This document shows positions 18,037 through 26,861 of a DNA stretch of 64,000 nt, in pieces. The stretch is from positions 434,001 through 498,000 of the forward strand of contig CBDCUP010000009.1 of assembly GCA_965222655.1 (NCBI GenBank), written 5' to 3'. This stretch comes from CAUZIZ01 sp965222655 (lineage in GTDB: Bacteria; Acidobacteriota; UBA6911; RPQK01; JAJDTT01). Below the pieces are notes generated by a model that saw only the letters and a program-made list of their open reading frames with translations, was not told the origin of the DNA and searched no databases. Every line of letters starts with the position of its first letter. The first letter of the stretch is position 1. A program made the position numbers and the translations under genes.

Positions 18037-18341
18037 GTTCTTCTTCTCCCGAGAGTGAACTCGTCCCTCTTTCCCCGCAATCGAAGGTCGATCGTACACG
18101 CGCCATCTCGATCAAGAACCGCCGCCGCCTCGTCTTCCGTCACTTCCTCCTGCAGTTCTTCAGGACGGAGCCTCAGCGCCTGTCCCAGCTTTTGACTCTG
18201 CCCTGGATAAGGACGCATCCGAAGAGTTTCAATCCGTGAGACGTCAGCCATGCCGACATGCGCAATCACGGCCAGCTCCTGCTGACTCCATCGCCGCTTC
18301 AGGCGTTCCAGCTTCATTCGTGAAATCTTGTTCATGCTCAT
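18033..18341 (-). CDS. XRE-family helix-turn-helix repressor
   Basis: A 102-residue protein with a lambda-repressor-like helix-turn-helix in the first 65 residues (LERLKRRWSQQELAVIAHVGMADVSRIET, with a long SQKLGQALRL helix). The C-terminal part is short and charged. It heads the replication operon of the second element and faces a divergent unknown gene across a 45-base gap that includes AGTATTTAA, so it probably represses both promoters. Confidence 0.8.
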   Translation of the reverse strand: MSMNKISRMKLERLKRRWSQQELAVIAHVGMADVSRIETLRMRPYPGQSQKLGQALRLRPEELQEEVTEDEAAAVLDRDGACTIDLRLRGKRDEFTLGRRRT

Positions 18342-18386
18342 ACCCTAGGTTAGTATTTAACAGAACTACTTTTCAGGACGTTAAGA

Positions 18387-19346
18387 ATGAACCAAACAGA
18401 ATTGGAACAAAATTTGAGAATGACCCTCCCTCTGAACGACATGAAATTCTTGAAGGATGCCTTAAGTGAGTATTTAAAAGGTTCCTGCAAGTACGAATTC
18501 AGTGAGGAGGACGTGCGGCAGGTACGGGTACTGGCGGCAAGAAAATCTGCCGCTCCAACCAAAGAAACCAAGGAAACTGGGGAAGAGGTGATCTTTTTCG
18601 GTCCACCCGGCGTCCGACAGGAGATCCTGAGCAAGAGGATATGCGAGGCGTACGAAGGGCAGGTTGAGAGAGTCAGAACAATGGCATGCCGCTTAACCCG
18701 TACCTTGTCCCGGCAAGAGAGTGTAGACTGGCTTGACCAACAACAAAAACGTGATCGCCAAAGTGCAGACGACGAATATCCGCTCTCGATGAGCGAAGTG
18801 TCAGAGGAGCTTCCGCCGCCTCTTGTCGTCTATAACTTGCCAGGATCAGACGGAAAGCGTCTGCCTTGGCGGATCCAGCCAATCGCTCTAGGTTCGATCC
18901 TGGCAGATCTATCCCGGCAGGTTGAATTGCTGTTTTTGCAGACAGGTTTCGAGCGAGAAGACATTGCCAGATGGATTCTAGAAGGGGAAAGACCGACTAT
19001 CTACCGTCATCGAACTATCGGGCATCAACGGTACCCATTGGGAGCCGGAGGACGGATGGCGTGGGTCACGCTTGAGCTCAGAGCTTCGGACATTACCTGG
19101 AAGGAACTTTGGGAAGTCTACAGAGAGATCAGATCTGCGACCTATACAAGACGACAACCACCAAGTGACCTCCACGTCCGAATCTATGAGATTGTCGAAG
19201 AGTGGGGTGGCATTCCAGCGAAGGGGAAGGGAAAGTTTTGGAACAAGGTAAGAGCCCGACTCCTCCAGGAGAAACAGTTCAGAAGAATCCCTAAATGGCA
19301 AGGAATCAGAAGGGCATACCACAACCTCATCGATTCAGTTCCGTGA
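18387..19346 (+). CDS. Unknown protein divergent from the repressor
   Basis: A 319-residue soluble protein without recognisable family. The N-terminal 130 residues are helical and charged. The middle (LPPPLVVYNLPG, GHQRYPLGAGGRM) looks beta-rich, and the C-terminal part has a helical stretch ending in a basic tail (GKGKFWNKVRARLLQEKQF). ATG 18387 has AGGA nine bases upstream. It is transcribed away from the XRE repressor, a position often used for accessory cargo or regulators in integrative elements. No catalytic motif is visible; a DNA-binding role is possible because of the basic C-terminus. Confidence 0.55.
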   Translation: MNQTELEQNLRMTLPLNDMKFLKDALSEYLKGSCKYEFSEEDVRQVRVLAARKSAAPTKETKETGEEVIFFGPPGVRQEILSKRICEAYEGQVERVRTMACRLTRTLSRQESVDWLDQQQKRDRQSADDEYPLSMSEVSEELPPPLVVYNLPGSDGKRLPWRIQPIALGSILADLSRQVELLFLQTGFEREDIARWILEGERPTIYRHRTIGHQRYPLGAGGRMAWVTLELRASDITWKELWEVYREIRSATYTRRQPPSDLHVRIYEIVEEWGGIPAKGKGKFWNKVRARLLQEKQFRRIPKWQGIRRAYHNLIDSVP

Positions 19347-19401
19347 GTCCAATCTTGACGCTCTCGTCGGCGAGTTCCCAGATCCTTTTGGCAGCGATAA
19401 T

Positions 19402-19806
19402 TCATCTGATGAGTGTTGCAGCACTCGTCTCTCTAGCGTCTTGTCTGTCAGGCTCTGGCAGCAGCCTGCCTATGCCACGCCCGATCGCATGTAGCGTCTT
19501 CTGCTCTTTGATGTTCTCTCTGAGCACCGCGAGGATGCCCCCAACGAGCGTCGAGATCTCTGCAGCGCTGACCATCATTTCGCTATCTTGCATACGCTTG
19601 TTCTCGCTCTCGACGAGACTCTTCTTGCGATCCATCCACTCACCGAGATTGTGCCAGATGTCTTGCTCGTCGTGGATCTCAGCGAGCAGGTGCTCGAACT
19701 GATTGAGCACGTCGAGAAAGCCGTCGCTGTCGAGTCCCTTCGCTACAGCGGCTTTGGCGTTGCGAACGCTCTTGGCCGAAGGGAGACTGCTAAACTCCGA
19801 GATCAT
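19402..19806 (-). CDS. Unknown helical protein divergent from the oxidoreductase
   Basis: A 134-residue ORF, convergent with the previous gene. The sequence from residue 10 onward is helical and natural-looking (FLDVLNQFEHLLAEIHDEQDIWHNL, then EMMVSAAEISTLVGGILAVL). The frame extends further to 19968 over the start of the oxidoreductase, but that part reads as antisense of the Tat signal and is omitted. With start at 19806 the two start codons overlap in CATG, which is unusual, so the true start may be internal. Function unknown. Confidence 0.4.
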   Translation of the reverse strand: MISEFSSLPSAKSVRNAKAAVAKGLDSDGFLDVLNQFEHLLAEIHDEQDIWHNLGEWMDRKKSLVESENKRMQDSEMMVSAAEISTLVGGILAVLRENIKEQKTLHAIGRGIGRLLPEPDRQDARETSAATLIR

Positions 19807-20998
19807 GAAAAGAAGAACCTTCCTGAAGAAGACGACCGGTGCCGGTGGAGTCGTGCTTTCCTCGCTGGCAATTGGGACTGGATTCTCCACCAGCGAATTG
19901 TTGTCCGCAAACCGATCCTCGGAGGCGTCCGATAAAGGAAAGAGTCCCATCAGAGTCGGGGTCATCACCCAAAAGGGCGGGCCTCACCTGAGTATCTACC
20001 TCAAGGCCCTGGCGGCGAGTGAAGGTTTGGCGGGGTTGGCCATTTCGGATGAGAGTGGTGCAACCTTCGAGCAGGCCGAGAGCTCGCTGGGCCAGCGGTT
20101 TCCGAATCTAGGGAAGTTTCGAGACTATCGCAACATGATCGAAAAGTTCAAGCCGCAGATGGTGCTCATCTCTCTGGAGGCACATCTCGCACCGGATCGA
20201 ATCCGGCGGGCACTGGAAGGAAACTGCAGCGTCCTGGCCGAGAAGCCGGCTTGTGTGCGGGCGGAAGATTTCGAGCCTCTGGTAGAGCTGGCCGAATCCA
20301 GGAATCTACACCTGATGCTGGCTCTTCCCGGACGGCTGCATCCCTCGGCGATCAAGGCGAAGGAGTTGATCCGTTCTGGATTTTTGGGAAAGCTCTATGG
20401 CACCCAGGTATTCCAGGTCAAGGACCAGACGCGCTTGACCCGTGTCAGCTATCACGACTCCTGGTTCGCCTTCAAGAACAAGGCCGGAGGAGGGCATCTG
20501 ATCTGGTTGGGAATACACAACTTGGATCTGATTCAGTACCTGGCCGACGATCCCATCGCCAAGGTGTCCGCAGTTTGCAGGAATGTAGGAGGTCAACCGG
20601 TCGAAATCGAGGACGCGGAAGCATTGGCGTTCCAGTTCAAGAGCGGAATGGTTGGCACCTTTCATGGTGGCTACTATCTCGAGCAGGGGGGGACCCAATC
20701 CGCACTGACCATTTGGGGCTCGAAGGGTTGGCTTCGAATGAGTGCTTCTCGACACAAATCCGAGTCGCAGCAGCGGTTGGATTGGCAGTCGACACACCCC
20801 GATGCGCCGGAAGGGATCCAAACGATCCCTCTCCCAACTGGCATCAACAGCTACCAACTCCTGGTGCAGGCAGCGATCAAGGCCTCGGCAGGGACGGAAG
20901 AGGCCCCTCTAACAGGTCGGGATTGCCTACAGGTGCTCCGAGTGATCTTCGGTGCCTATCGCTCCTCGGAGACCGGACGAGAGCAGAGCATCGGCTGA
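19805..20998 (+). CDS. Tat-exported Gfo/Idh/MocA family oxidoreductase
   Basis: A 397-residue NAD(P)-binding oxidoreductase of the Gfo/Idh/MocA type. Residues 1-30 form a twin-arginine signal (KRRTFLKK followed by a hydrophobic stretch). A Rossmann part starts with IRVGVITQKGGPH and contains the conserved EKPACVRAEDF segment (Glu-Lys-Pro box) near residue 145. The C-terminal part contains GGGHLIWLGIHNLD, the family's substrate-side GGG-H pattern. Substrates are usually sugars or sugar derivatives; none can be assigned. It looks chromosomal and lies directly before the tRNA-Arg 5' half. Ribosome site is weak. Confidence 0.85.
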   Translation: MKRRTFLKKTTGAGGVVLSSLAIGTGFSTSELLSANRSSEASDKGKSPIRVGVITQKGGPHLSIYLKALAASEGLAGLAISDESGATFEQAESSLGQRFPNLGKFRDYRNMIEKFKPQMVLISLEAHLAPDRIRRALEGNCSVLAEKPACVRAEDFEPLVELAESRNLHLMLALPGRLHPSAIKAKELIRSGFLGKLYGTQVFQVKDQTRLTRVSYHDSWFAFKNKAGGGHLIWLGIHNLDLIQYLADDPIAKVSAVCRNVGGQPVEIEDAEALAFQFKSGMVGTFHGGYYLEQGGTQSALTIWGSKGWLRMSASRHKSESQQRLDWQSTHPDAPEGIQTIPLPTGINSYQLLVQAAIKASAGTEEAPLTGRDCLQVLRVIFGAYRSSETGREQSIG

Positions 20999-21068
20999 TC
21001 GCCTGTGCCCTTTCGTCAGGAAAGCATTACGCTCTCTCCAACCGAAAGTTCTGTAAGATACTCCCCGG

Positions 21069-21108
<40 letters not shown>

Positions 21109-21251
21109 GAGAACCTTTGAGTTTCACAACCTCCTCAAAACCAACAAGTTGTTGAGATCAAGTAAGTTCCGTTTAGCAGATTTTTTACGACTTCCTCTAT
21201 TTTGGTAGATTTTGGACGGATTTTCTCACACGGATTCTCACACAGAATTGC
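21109..21251. other. Gene-free strip after the tRNA fragment
   Basis: An AT-rich 143-base strip that begins exactly where tRNA identity stops. It contains AACAAGTTGTTGA, a short palindrome, and a repeated TCTCACAC block at about 21224 and 21236. By the attachment-site model this is the left end of a conjugative element or its remnant. No gene is visible. Confidence 0.5.
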
Positions 21252-21749
21252 TCAATTTGGCTTGCCCTCTCCTTTGAAATTCTTGAGTCTCTCGGTAGTC
21301 TTCTCCCCAATCTCCCGGTCGATCATACTGGTGGGTGCATCCATAGCTCTTTTGATGTCCTGGCCCAGCCGAGTCTGTGGCTGCTTTACCGGTTTAGGCT
21401 TGACCCTTTCTCGCTCCGCCTCCACAGCATTCTCGATCATTTGCTCCTGCTCAGGAGTCCTGCTGCCTTGTAGCTCAAAGCCAGGATCATCCTCAAGAAT
21501 CTGATCTACCGTCTGATCCAGTATCGGGTAAGCTTGCCGAAGAGCTTCCTCGGTTGCCTCTCCAAAGCCCTCAAAATCAAACGTCCCATCCTCCGCCAGC
21601 CGAAAGTGCACCATGAAATCTTTCAGGACCGAGAGAGGACAACCCTCTGCATTGTCCACTTCATCCAGAGCTTCTACTGCGGCTTCTTTACTGGTTGCTG
21701 AGACAAATGAAGAATCCCCGTTTGGCCAGCGGCAGATATAAAGAGGCAT
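21252..21749 (-). CDS. Conserved unknown protein (MPLYICRWPNGD type)
   Basis: A 165-residue soluble protein. The N-terminus (MPLYICRWPNGDSSFVSA) and the segment FMVHFRLAEDGTFDFEGFGE belong to a family I have seen in diverse bacteria without a known function. The C-terminal 70 residues are charged and likely disordered. It is divergent from the DUF488 gene with 193 bases between. Its position next to the tRNA attachment site suggests cargo of an integrated element. Confidence 0.6.
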   Translation of the reverse strand: MPLYICRWPNGDSSFVSATSKEAAVEALDEVDNAEGCPLSVLKDFMVHFRLAEDGTFDFEGFGEATEEALRQAYPILDQTVDQILEDDPGFELQGSRTPEQEQMIENAVEAERERVKPKPVKQPQTRLGQDIKRAMDAPTSMIDREIGEKTTERLKNFKGEGKPN

Positions 21750-21930
21750 GATCAGTCCTCACTTATTTGATGGGTCGTCCTGTTAACAGGAGAGAGGTAG
21801 AAAGGGGACGGCCAGGTATCAGGAGCCATTCGACCTTCACGATTATGTTGTCTTTCCCCCTTCGTCTACAAGCTGCGCGAAGAGCTTTTTAACTGTAGGC
21901 CAAGGATTGGTTCTAAGGTGAGAGGCCTCC

Positions 21931-21936
21931 TATAAT
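21931..21936 (+). promoter_or_regulatory. Perfect -10 box TATAAT just before the DUF488 gene
   Basis: TATAAT at 21931-21936 places a transcription start at about 21943, which is the GTG of the DUF488 ORF. No ribosome site is visible between, so the mRNA may be leaderless, or the true start lies slightly downstream. The -35 region is poor. Confidence 0.4.
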
Positions 21937-22597
21937 CCCAAAGTGCAAATCTTCACCATCGGTCACTCCTCCCGCAGCTTTGAAGAGTTCACTCAACTGC
22001 TTCAAGAACATGACATTGAGCGGCTGGTAGATGTTCGATCATTCCCCACCTCTCGCAAATTCCCGCACTTCAGCCAGGACAGACTCAGCGATGCCCTCCT
22101 GAAGATAAACATTTCCTACTACCACCTCAGGGCCTTGGGAGGCTTTCGTAAGTCACATCTGAAGGACTCACCAAACCAGAGCCCTGGTTTTCGTGCCTAT
22201 GCCGACCACATGCTCACTGATGAGTTCCACCAGGCTCTGGAGGCCTTAGTAGAGATCGCCTCTGAAGCGAGGACAACAATCATGTGTGCAGAGGCCATAC
22301 CTCAGAAATGCCACCGTCAATTGATTTGGGTGCGGCTCTTTTAGAGCGAACCATTATCCTTTATTGACAATAGGTTAGCCGGGTCCGAATCGTAGCGAGT
22401 GGCGCTTTTGGGCGAGATAAGGCTTGGCGAAGGGCATAAGTCGGCTAAAACGCGTCGGATTGCGGTGCGCTCGGATAGCCGCCGGGCCGGGCCTGAGACT
22501 CTGCCCGCTGTGAGTCGGTGGAATCCCGGTGCGATGAAAAATTGAAAGAGGGAAAAAAGCACTGGACATTTGTGCGTCGGTTTGCTAGCGTAGGTTT

Positions 22598-23500
22598 GTG
22601 GCAGAGGGTGTGGAGAGCAAAGCGCCGCGATTCCTAGGTCATGAGGTGGGCAAAGCGGAGCAGGCCCTGATCCGGGAGATCGTGGGGACGTGTGGGGGTC
22701 TGAGCCGGATGGAACTGGCCGCCACCGTGTGCGAGTTGCTGGGGTGGAAGCGCCGCACGGGGTCGCTGAAAGCGCGGGAGTGCCGGGAGTTTCTGGAGAA
22801 GCTGGAGAGCCAGGGGGGGCTGGTGTTGCCCCCCAAGCGGCTGGGGCGGCCGCCGGGGAAAGCGACCGGGGTACCGGTGACGGCGCGGGGAGAGCCGGGT
22901 CCCCGGCTGGTGGGCACGGCCCGGGACCTGGGCGAGATTCAGCTGCAGCCGGTTCGGACGCCGGAGCAACGAGGGCTGTTCCGGGAGCTGGTGGGGCGCT
23001 ACCACTATCTAGGCCACCGGGTGCCGTTCGGGGCGCATCTGCGCTACCTGGTCTACGCCTCGGAGCCGGCGGGGCGGGTGGTGGCCTGCGTGCAGTTTTC
23101 GAGCGCGGCCTGGCGGATTGCGGCGCGCGACCGCTGGATCGGATGGGAGGCGGAGGCGCGGACGCGCCAGCTGGTGCACGTGGTCTCGAACAGTCGCTAT
23201 TTAGTGTTGCCCTGGGTCCAGGTCAAGAACCTGGCGAGCCGGATCTTATCGCGGGCCGTGCGGCAGCTGGCGCTGGACTGGCCCCGGAGCTACGGGGTCG
23301 AGGTGTTTTTGGTGGAGACGTTGGTGGATCCGGAGCGCTACCGGGGCAGCTGCTATCGGGGGGCGAACTGGATCGAGCTGGGGAGCACGCGGGGCGGGAA
23401 GCGAGAGGATCGGCTGGCGCGGAGCGAGGCGGCAGCGCCGAAACGGGTGCTGGTGTATCCGCTGGTGGCGGAGGCGGCCCGACGCTTGCGGGAGGGCTAG
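22598..23500 (+). CDS. DruA-like DUF4338 protein carried by the IS
   Basis: A 300-residue protein. Residues 15-85 form a small N-terminal helical domain (GLSRMELAATVCELLGW, then LEKLESQGGLVLPPKR). Residues 115-290 match the DUF4338/DruA domain: YHYLGHRVPFGAHLRYLVY, RDRWIGW, VKNLASRILSRAV, FLVETLVDPERYRGSCYRGANW. In the Druantia anti-phage system DruA is one of five proteins; none of the others (a giant helicase or DruB-D) is here, and this copy lies inside an IS, three bases before the transposase. A role in transposition or target choice is therefore more likely than defence. Start GTG, ribosome site weak. Confidence 0.85.
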   Translation: MAEGVESKAPRFLGHEVGKAEQALIREIVGTCGGLSRMELAATVCELLGWKRRTGSLKARECREFLEKLESQGGLVLPPKRLGRPPGKATGVPVTARGEPGPRLVGTARDLGEIQLQPVRTPEQRGLFRELVGRYHYLGHRVPFGAHLRYLVYASEPAGRVVACVQFSSAAWRIAARDRWIGWEAEARTRQLVHVVSNSRYLVLPWVQVKNLASRILSRAVRQLALDWPRSYGVEVFLVETLVDPERYRGSCYRGANWIELGSTRGGKREDRLARSEAAAPKRVLVYPLVAEAARRLREG

Positions 23501-23503
23501 AAG

Positions 23504-25060
23504 TTGCGAGCGGTAGCCGCCCAGTTACAGCCCGAGGATGAGTTCGCGGCGGCGCGGGAGCAGTTTGCCCAGATGGAGGCCTTTCTGATGTCCGACGAGG
23601 CCCATAGGAAGACGCACAGCGAGTTGGAGCGAGAGCTGGAGCAGCAGGGGCGGGAGCTGCTGCGACGGTTCTACCAGGCGCACCTGGAGCTGCGGGCTCC
23701 GGGTGAAGCGGCCGCTGCGGTGCGGGATTCGGAAGGGCAGGTGCGGCAACAGCGCCGGCGGCAGCAACGGGGGCTGGAAACGGTCTTTGGAGAGGTTCGG
23801 GTGGAGCGGCTCGGCTACGGGGGAGAGGGGCTCCAGAGCCTGCACCCACTGGATGCGGATCTGAACCTCCCGCCGGAGTTGTACTCGCACCAGGTGCGGC
23901 GGCGGGCGGCGGAGGAAGCCGCCGAGGGGTCGTTCGACAAAGTCGTGGAGGCGCTGTCGAAAACCACGGGGGCGCAGGTGGGCAAGCGTCAGGTGGAGGA
24001 GCTAGTGGGCCGTGCCGCCCAGGACTTCGATGCCTTCTATCAGGAGCGACAAGCGGGAGCGTTGGCTCCGAGCGAGTCGGGGTCGATCTTGGCGATCTCG
24101 GTGGACGGCAAAGGAGTGGTGCTGCGTCGTGAGGATCTGCGGGAGGCGACGCGGCAGCGGGCGGAAGCGAGCGAGCACAAGTTGCAGAAGCGGTTGAGCA
24201 AGGGCGAAAAGCGCCACGCCAAGCGGATGGCAACGGTCGCGGCGGTGTACACCCTCGCGCCTCAGGTGCGGCGGCCGGAGGAGGTGATGCGGATCCTGGC
24301 CCCGCAGCCGCAGCGGGAGGAAGGGAAGCGACCGCGGCCCCAGCACAAACGGCTGTGGGCGAGCTTGGAGAAGCGTCCCGAAGAGGTCATCGAGCAAGCC
24401 CTCGGAGAAGCCCGCTCGCGGGATCCCACGGGGCGCAAGAGTTGGGTGGTGCTGGTCGACGGCCATCGGAGTCAGCTGAAGACGCTGCTGCGGTGTTTGC
24501 ACCGATCCGCCAGGGCGGCGCCCACGATCGTGCTGGACTTCATCCACGTGAGCGAGTACGTGTGGAAGGCCGGCATGGCTCTGCACGGGGAAGTCAACCC
24601 GAAGCTGGAGGGCTGGGTGGGCGAGCACCTACTGAGTATTCTGCGCGGGCGCAGTGGCTATGTGGCGGGCGGAATCCGTCGCAGTGCGACCCGTCGGGGC
24701 CTGGCGGGCAAGGCGCGCGAAGCGGTGGATCGCTGCGCCAACTATCTGCTCAAAAATGCGGAGTATCTGAAGTATGACACCTATCTGGCGAGGGGGTTCC
24801 CGATTGCCACCGGTGTCATCGAGGGGGCCTGCCGTTACCTGGTCAAAGATCGGATGGAGGTGACCGGGGCGCGCTGGTCTCTGGCGGGGGCTGAGGCGGT
24901 CTTACGCCTGCGTGCGCTGCAGGCCAGCGGAGACTTCGACGCCTATTGGCGCTTTCACGAGCGGCAGGAGTCGCTCAGAAACCATGCCGCGCGCTACGCG
25001 GACGGCGAGCTGGTCCCTGTGCGCGGCCCCACGCGCTCTCACCTGAAGCGGGTGAAGTAA
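23504..25060 (+). CDS. ISKra4-family transposase
   Basis: A 518-residue transposase. The first 90 residues are a charged helical region, followed by a zinc-ribbon-free N-terminal part with VEVRVERLGYGG style strands. The catalytic core contains ILAISVDGKGVVLRRE (first Asp), SWVVLVDGHRSQ with the second Asp, and ATGVIEGACRYLVKDRM with the Glu, a DDE pattern characteristic of ISKra4. It starts at TTG 23504, three bases after the DruA-like gene, with GGAGGG about nine bases upstream; an ATG at 23573 is an alternative. The ORF appears intact. Confidence 0.85.
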   Translation: MRAVAAQLQPEDEFAAAREQFAQMEAFLMSDEAHRKTHSELERELEQQGRELLRRFYQAHLELRAPGEAAAAVRDSEGQVRQQRRRQQRGLETVFGEVRVERLGYGGEGLQSLHPLDADLNLPPELYSHQVRRRAAEEAAEGSFDKVVEALSKTTGAQVGKRQVEELVGRAAQDFDAFYQERQAGALAPSESGSILAISVDGKGVVLRREDLREATRQRAEASEHKLQKRLSKGEKRHAKRMATVAAVYTLAPQVRRPEEVMRILAPQPQREEGKRPRPQHKRLWASLEKRPEEVIEQALGEARSRDPTGRKSWVVLVDGHRSQLKTLLRCLHRSARAAPTIVLDFIHVSEYVWKAGMALHGEVNPKLEGWVGEHLLSILRGRSGYVAGGIRRSATRRGLAGKAREAVDRCANYLLKNAEYLKYDTYLARGFPIATGVIEGACRYLVKDRMEVTGARWSLAGAEAVLRLRALQASGDFDAYWRFHERQESLRNHAARYADGELVPVRGPTRSHLKRVK

Positions 25061-25368
25061 GAAGATCCAGAAGTCCAATCGGTCGGTCTTCCGTGTCAGA
25101 TTGTTCTGCCCCACCCAACTACCCAACCCCAAAATGCCTTCGCCGCTCCCATAGTAAGAGAGGTCCATCTTGCGTTCGACGGCACCAGAATCGCCTGTTC
25201 TAAAAGAGCCGCACCCAATTGATTTCTGATGCTCTCGTGGGTCTGAGGAGCATCCCCGTCGTGCACACTGTGCCGGGGGGCCTGAACGAGCATCAACTAA
25301 ACCAGGCTGCGAGGATTGAAGATGGAGGGCTTGTCTATCCGGAGCCGCAGGGATCACTCTTTGGCTGA

Positions 25369-26045
25369 ATTACAGAGCACTTGCAGCCACATCAATAATT
25401 CGGGCCATGTGTCGCGAGTGTGTCGATATCAGCCTCGTACTTACCCCAACACTCTGTCTTGATCTGCGTGGCCAGAAGTGCGGTCGGAATTAGATCACGC
25501 AGCCGCCTCCCTCCCCAGACAAATAACGAGCTTGAGAGCCGCATCATCCACAGTTGACACACTGACTGCTTCTGTCGCGGTAAGTCATGAAAGCGTGACG
25601 ACCGAAAAGGGACAAAGTGGGCTATTAGAGATTGGGACATGAGATCGGCATGACTCCCGGCAAGGTTGAAGCAAGTCAAACTGTGATAGTCGGCACCCGA
25701 TCTTACAGACAGCGTCCAATTTTGACCACAATCCACCGGCCGCTTTCGCCTGAGGCTGTGTGAAAAGTCATTCATGATTTCGGATTTGAAATTTTGACTT
25801 CATAGGATCGCGTGCAAGCCACGATCTCCGTCGTAGGAAGGGTAAAGAGACCCCTAAATCAAAGAGGTTTTGGACTTTTCACACAGCCTCGCCTAAAAGC
25901 GGTCATTCAGATTCGCATTGATCGAGTGATTTTTGACGATGTCCTAAAGTTGGACTGGACGATAACTGGACGACACTTCTTGGAGTGTCCTCAGGTTTCG
26001 CCCCGGGAGAGAGGCCGTGTGGTGATCCAGATTTCTCCCTGAACG
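25369..26045. other. Gene-poor stretch with nested MITE-like repeats
   Basis: After the DUF488 remnant there is no confident gene. A 127-residue minus-strand ORF (25392-25775) looks natural in its C-terminal 60 residues (RLRDLIPTALLATQIK) but crosses a repeat element and is treated as a possible remnant. From about 25683 the sequence belongs to repeat families described separately. The segment 25910-26045 shows nothing recognisable. Confidence 0.4.
25752..25890. repeat. 139-bp MITE-like element with 18-bp TIRs
   Basis: GAGGCTGTGTGAAAAGTC at 25752-25769 is perfectly inverted at 25873-25890. The flanking tetranucleotide GCCT is duplicated (25748-25751 and 25891-25894), as after transposition. 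The interior is non-coding. It has inserted into an older repeat whose halves lie at 25683-25751 and 25891-25910. GAGGCTGTGTGAAAA-type ends are common among bacterial IS, so it is probably mobilised by an IS encoded elsewhere. Confidence 0.75.
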
Positions 26046-26807
26046 TCAGCCAGCTAACGGCACCTGCTGTCGGTACAGGCTGACGCGGTGAGCATAATAG
26101 GTGCACAGGACCAGCGGGAGGACTCCCAACACGAAGGCAAAAGCGATGGGCTGAGTGGTGAGGAAAGCCATGCTTACTGCCACCGAGGCGTTGAAGCAGT
26201 TGATGGGCGAAGCCCAGAGAAAGTTCTTTTTCCACAAGAGCGCCAGGGACTGCCTCGTCACGAGCGCCACCGCCCCGGCCACCAGGGCTGAATTGAGGAC
26301 GAAATACAGGAGACTGCAGAACAAGATCTTCACGAGGAGTGCGGGAACAGCGAGCCCTTGAGTCCAATCTGGCGGCATGCTCCTGCCCTGGAGCTGATAG
26401 AAGATCTCATCAACGACATAGGCGACCAGTGCCAGTTGGGCCAGATTGAAAAGGTACTTGTAAAGTCTCTTGATCTTGACTCGAAGGCTGCTGATGATTG
26501 CTTCAATCATGGCAATGACCACGGCGACGTAAGGGCCGAACAGCAACAAGGCAGCAAAGATACAGAAGTCGCTGATGCTGATGGTCAGCGAGCCCTTTCT
26601 GCCCCGTGCCAGGGGAATCTTGATGGCAAAACAGCTGATCACGACGGTCAAGCCCGCCAGGTAAAGCCACTGCCAGGAGGCCTCAGCCACGATCCGAGAG
26701 AGGCAGTGCAGGGCGATCCCGAACCCCAGGCCAATGACCGCCAGGATATACAGGCGGGCGGGCAGGGGAAGGGCATCTCTGAAGAAGAGTGGGTTGCCTT
26801 TTTTCAT
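26046..26807 (-). CDS. Polytopic membrane protein, probably the sensor half of a truncated signalling gene
   Basis: A 253-residue protein with about seven hydrophobic segments, starting MKKGNPLFFRDALPLPARLYI. The pattern (SLTISISDFCIFAALLLFGPYVAVVIAMIEAI) resembles the N-terminal membrane sensor regions attached to HD-GYP or GGDEF domains in acidobacteria. The ORF ends shortly after the last helix (YYAHRVSLYRQQ), where such proteins normally continue into the cytoplasmic domain, so it is likely truncated. Start at 26807; an upstream 10-residue extension lacks support. Note the cyclic-dinucleotide riboswitch on the neighbouring peptidase gene. Confidence 0.6.
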   Translation of the reverse strand: MKKGNPLFFRDALPLPARLYILAVIGLGFGIALHCLSRIVAEASWQWLYLAGLTVVISCFAIKIPLARGRKGSLTISISDFCIFAALLLFGPYVAVVIAMIEAIISSLRVKIKRLYKYLFNLAQLALVAYVVDEIFYQLQGRSMPPDWTQGLAVPALLVKILFCSLLYFVLNSALVAGAVALVTRQSLALLWKKNFLWASPINCFNASVAVSMAFLTTQPIAFAFVLGVLPLVLCTYYAHRVSLYRQQVPLAG

Positions 26808-26861
26808 TTCCTTACTCCGTGCTAGTCGTCTTTCCAAGGCGATGCGACGGCTTCTTCACCG

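Larger units (their letters stand above)
22328..25216 (+). mobile_element. ISKra4-type insertion sequence with DUF4338 passenger
   Basis: A 2889-bp element with 18-bp perfect terminal inverted repeats GGGTGCGGCTCTTTTAGA (22328-22345) and its complement (25199-25216), flanked by the direct repeat AATTGATTT (22319-22327 and 25217-25225). It carries a DruA-like protein and a transposase in the same direction, three bases apart. Ends starting with GGG, a 9-bp duplication and the transposase type are consistent with the ISKra4 family. The first 250 bases after the left repeat hold no gene. Confidence 0.9.
21943..25368 (+). pseudogene. DUF488 family gene interrupted by an IS
   Basis: The 5' part (21943-22327) encodes IFTIGHSSRSFEEF, LVDVRSFP, and CAEAIPQKCHRQLI, the hallmark of DUF488 with its Cys and His. 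It is cut at 22327, then the frame resumes at 25226 and ends at 25368. Removing the IS and one copy of the 9-base duplication restores an uninterrupted protein of about 178 residues whose C-terminus (VHTVPGGLN, then YPEPQGSLFG) fits the family. The interruption is recent because no other damage is visible. DUF488 proteins have unknown biochemical function. Confidence 0.85.

Noticed and set aside
12009..19346. Prophage
   Set aside because: No capsid, terminase, tail or lysis gene; content fits a non-viral integrative element or satellite.
23223..24233. 336-residue Pro/Ala/Arg-rich minus-strand ORF
   Set aside because: Shadow frame over the DruA-like and transposase genes, produced by high GC.
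22328..25216. Druantia anti-phage defence locus
   Set aside because: Only a DruA-like protein is present, inside an IS and beside a transposase; no DruB-E or large helicase gene exists in the window.
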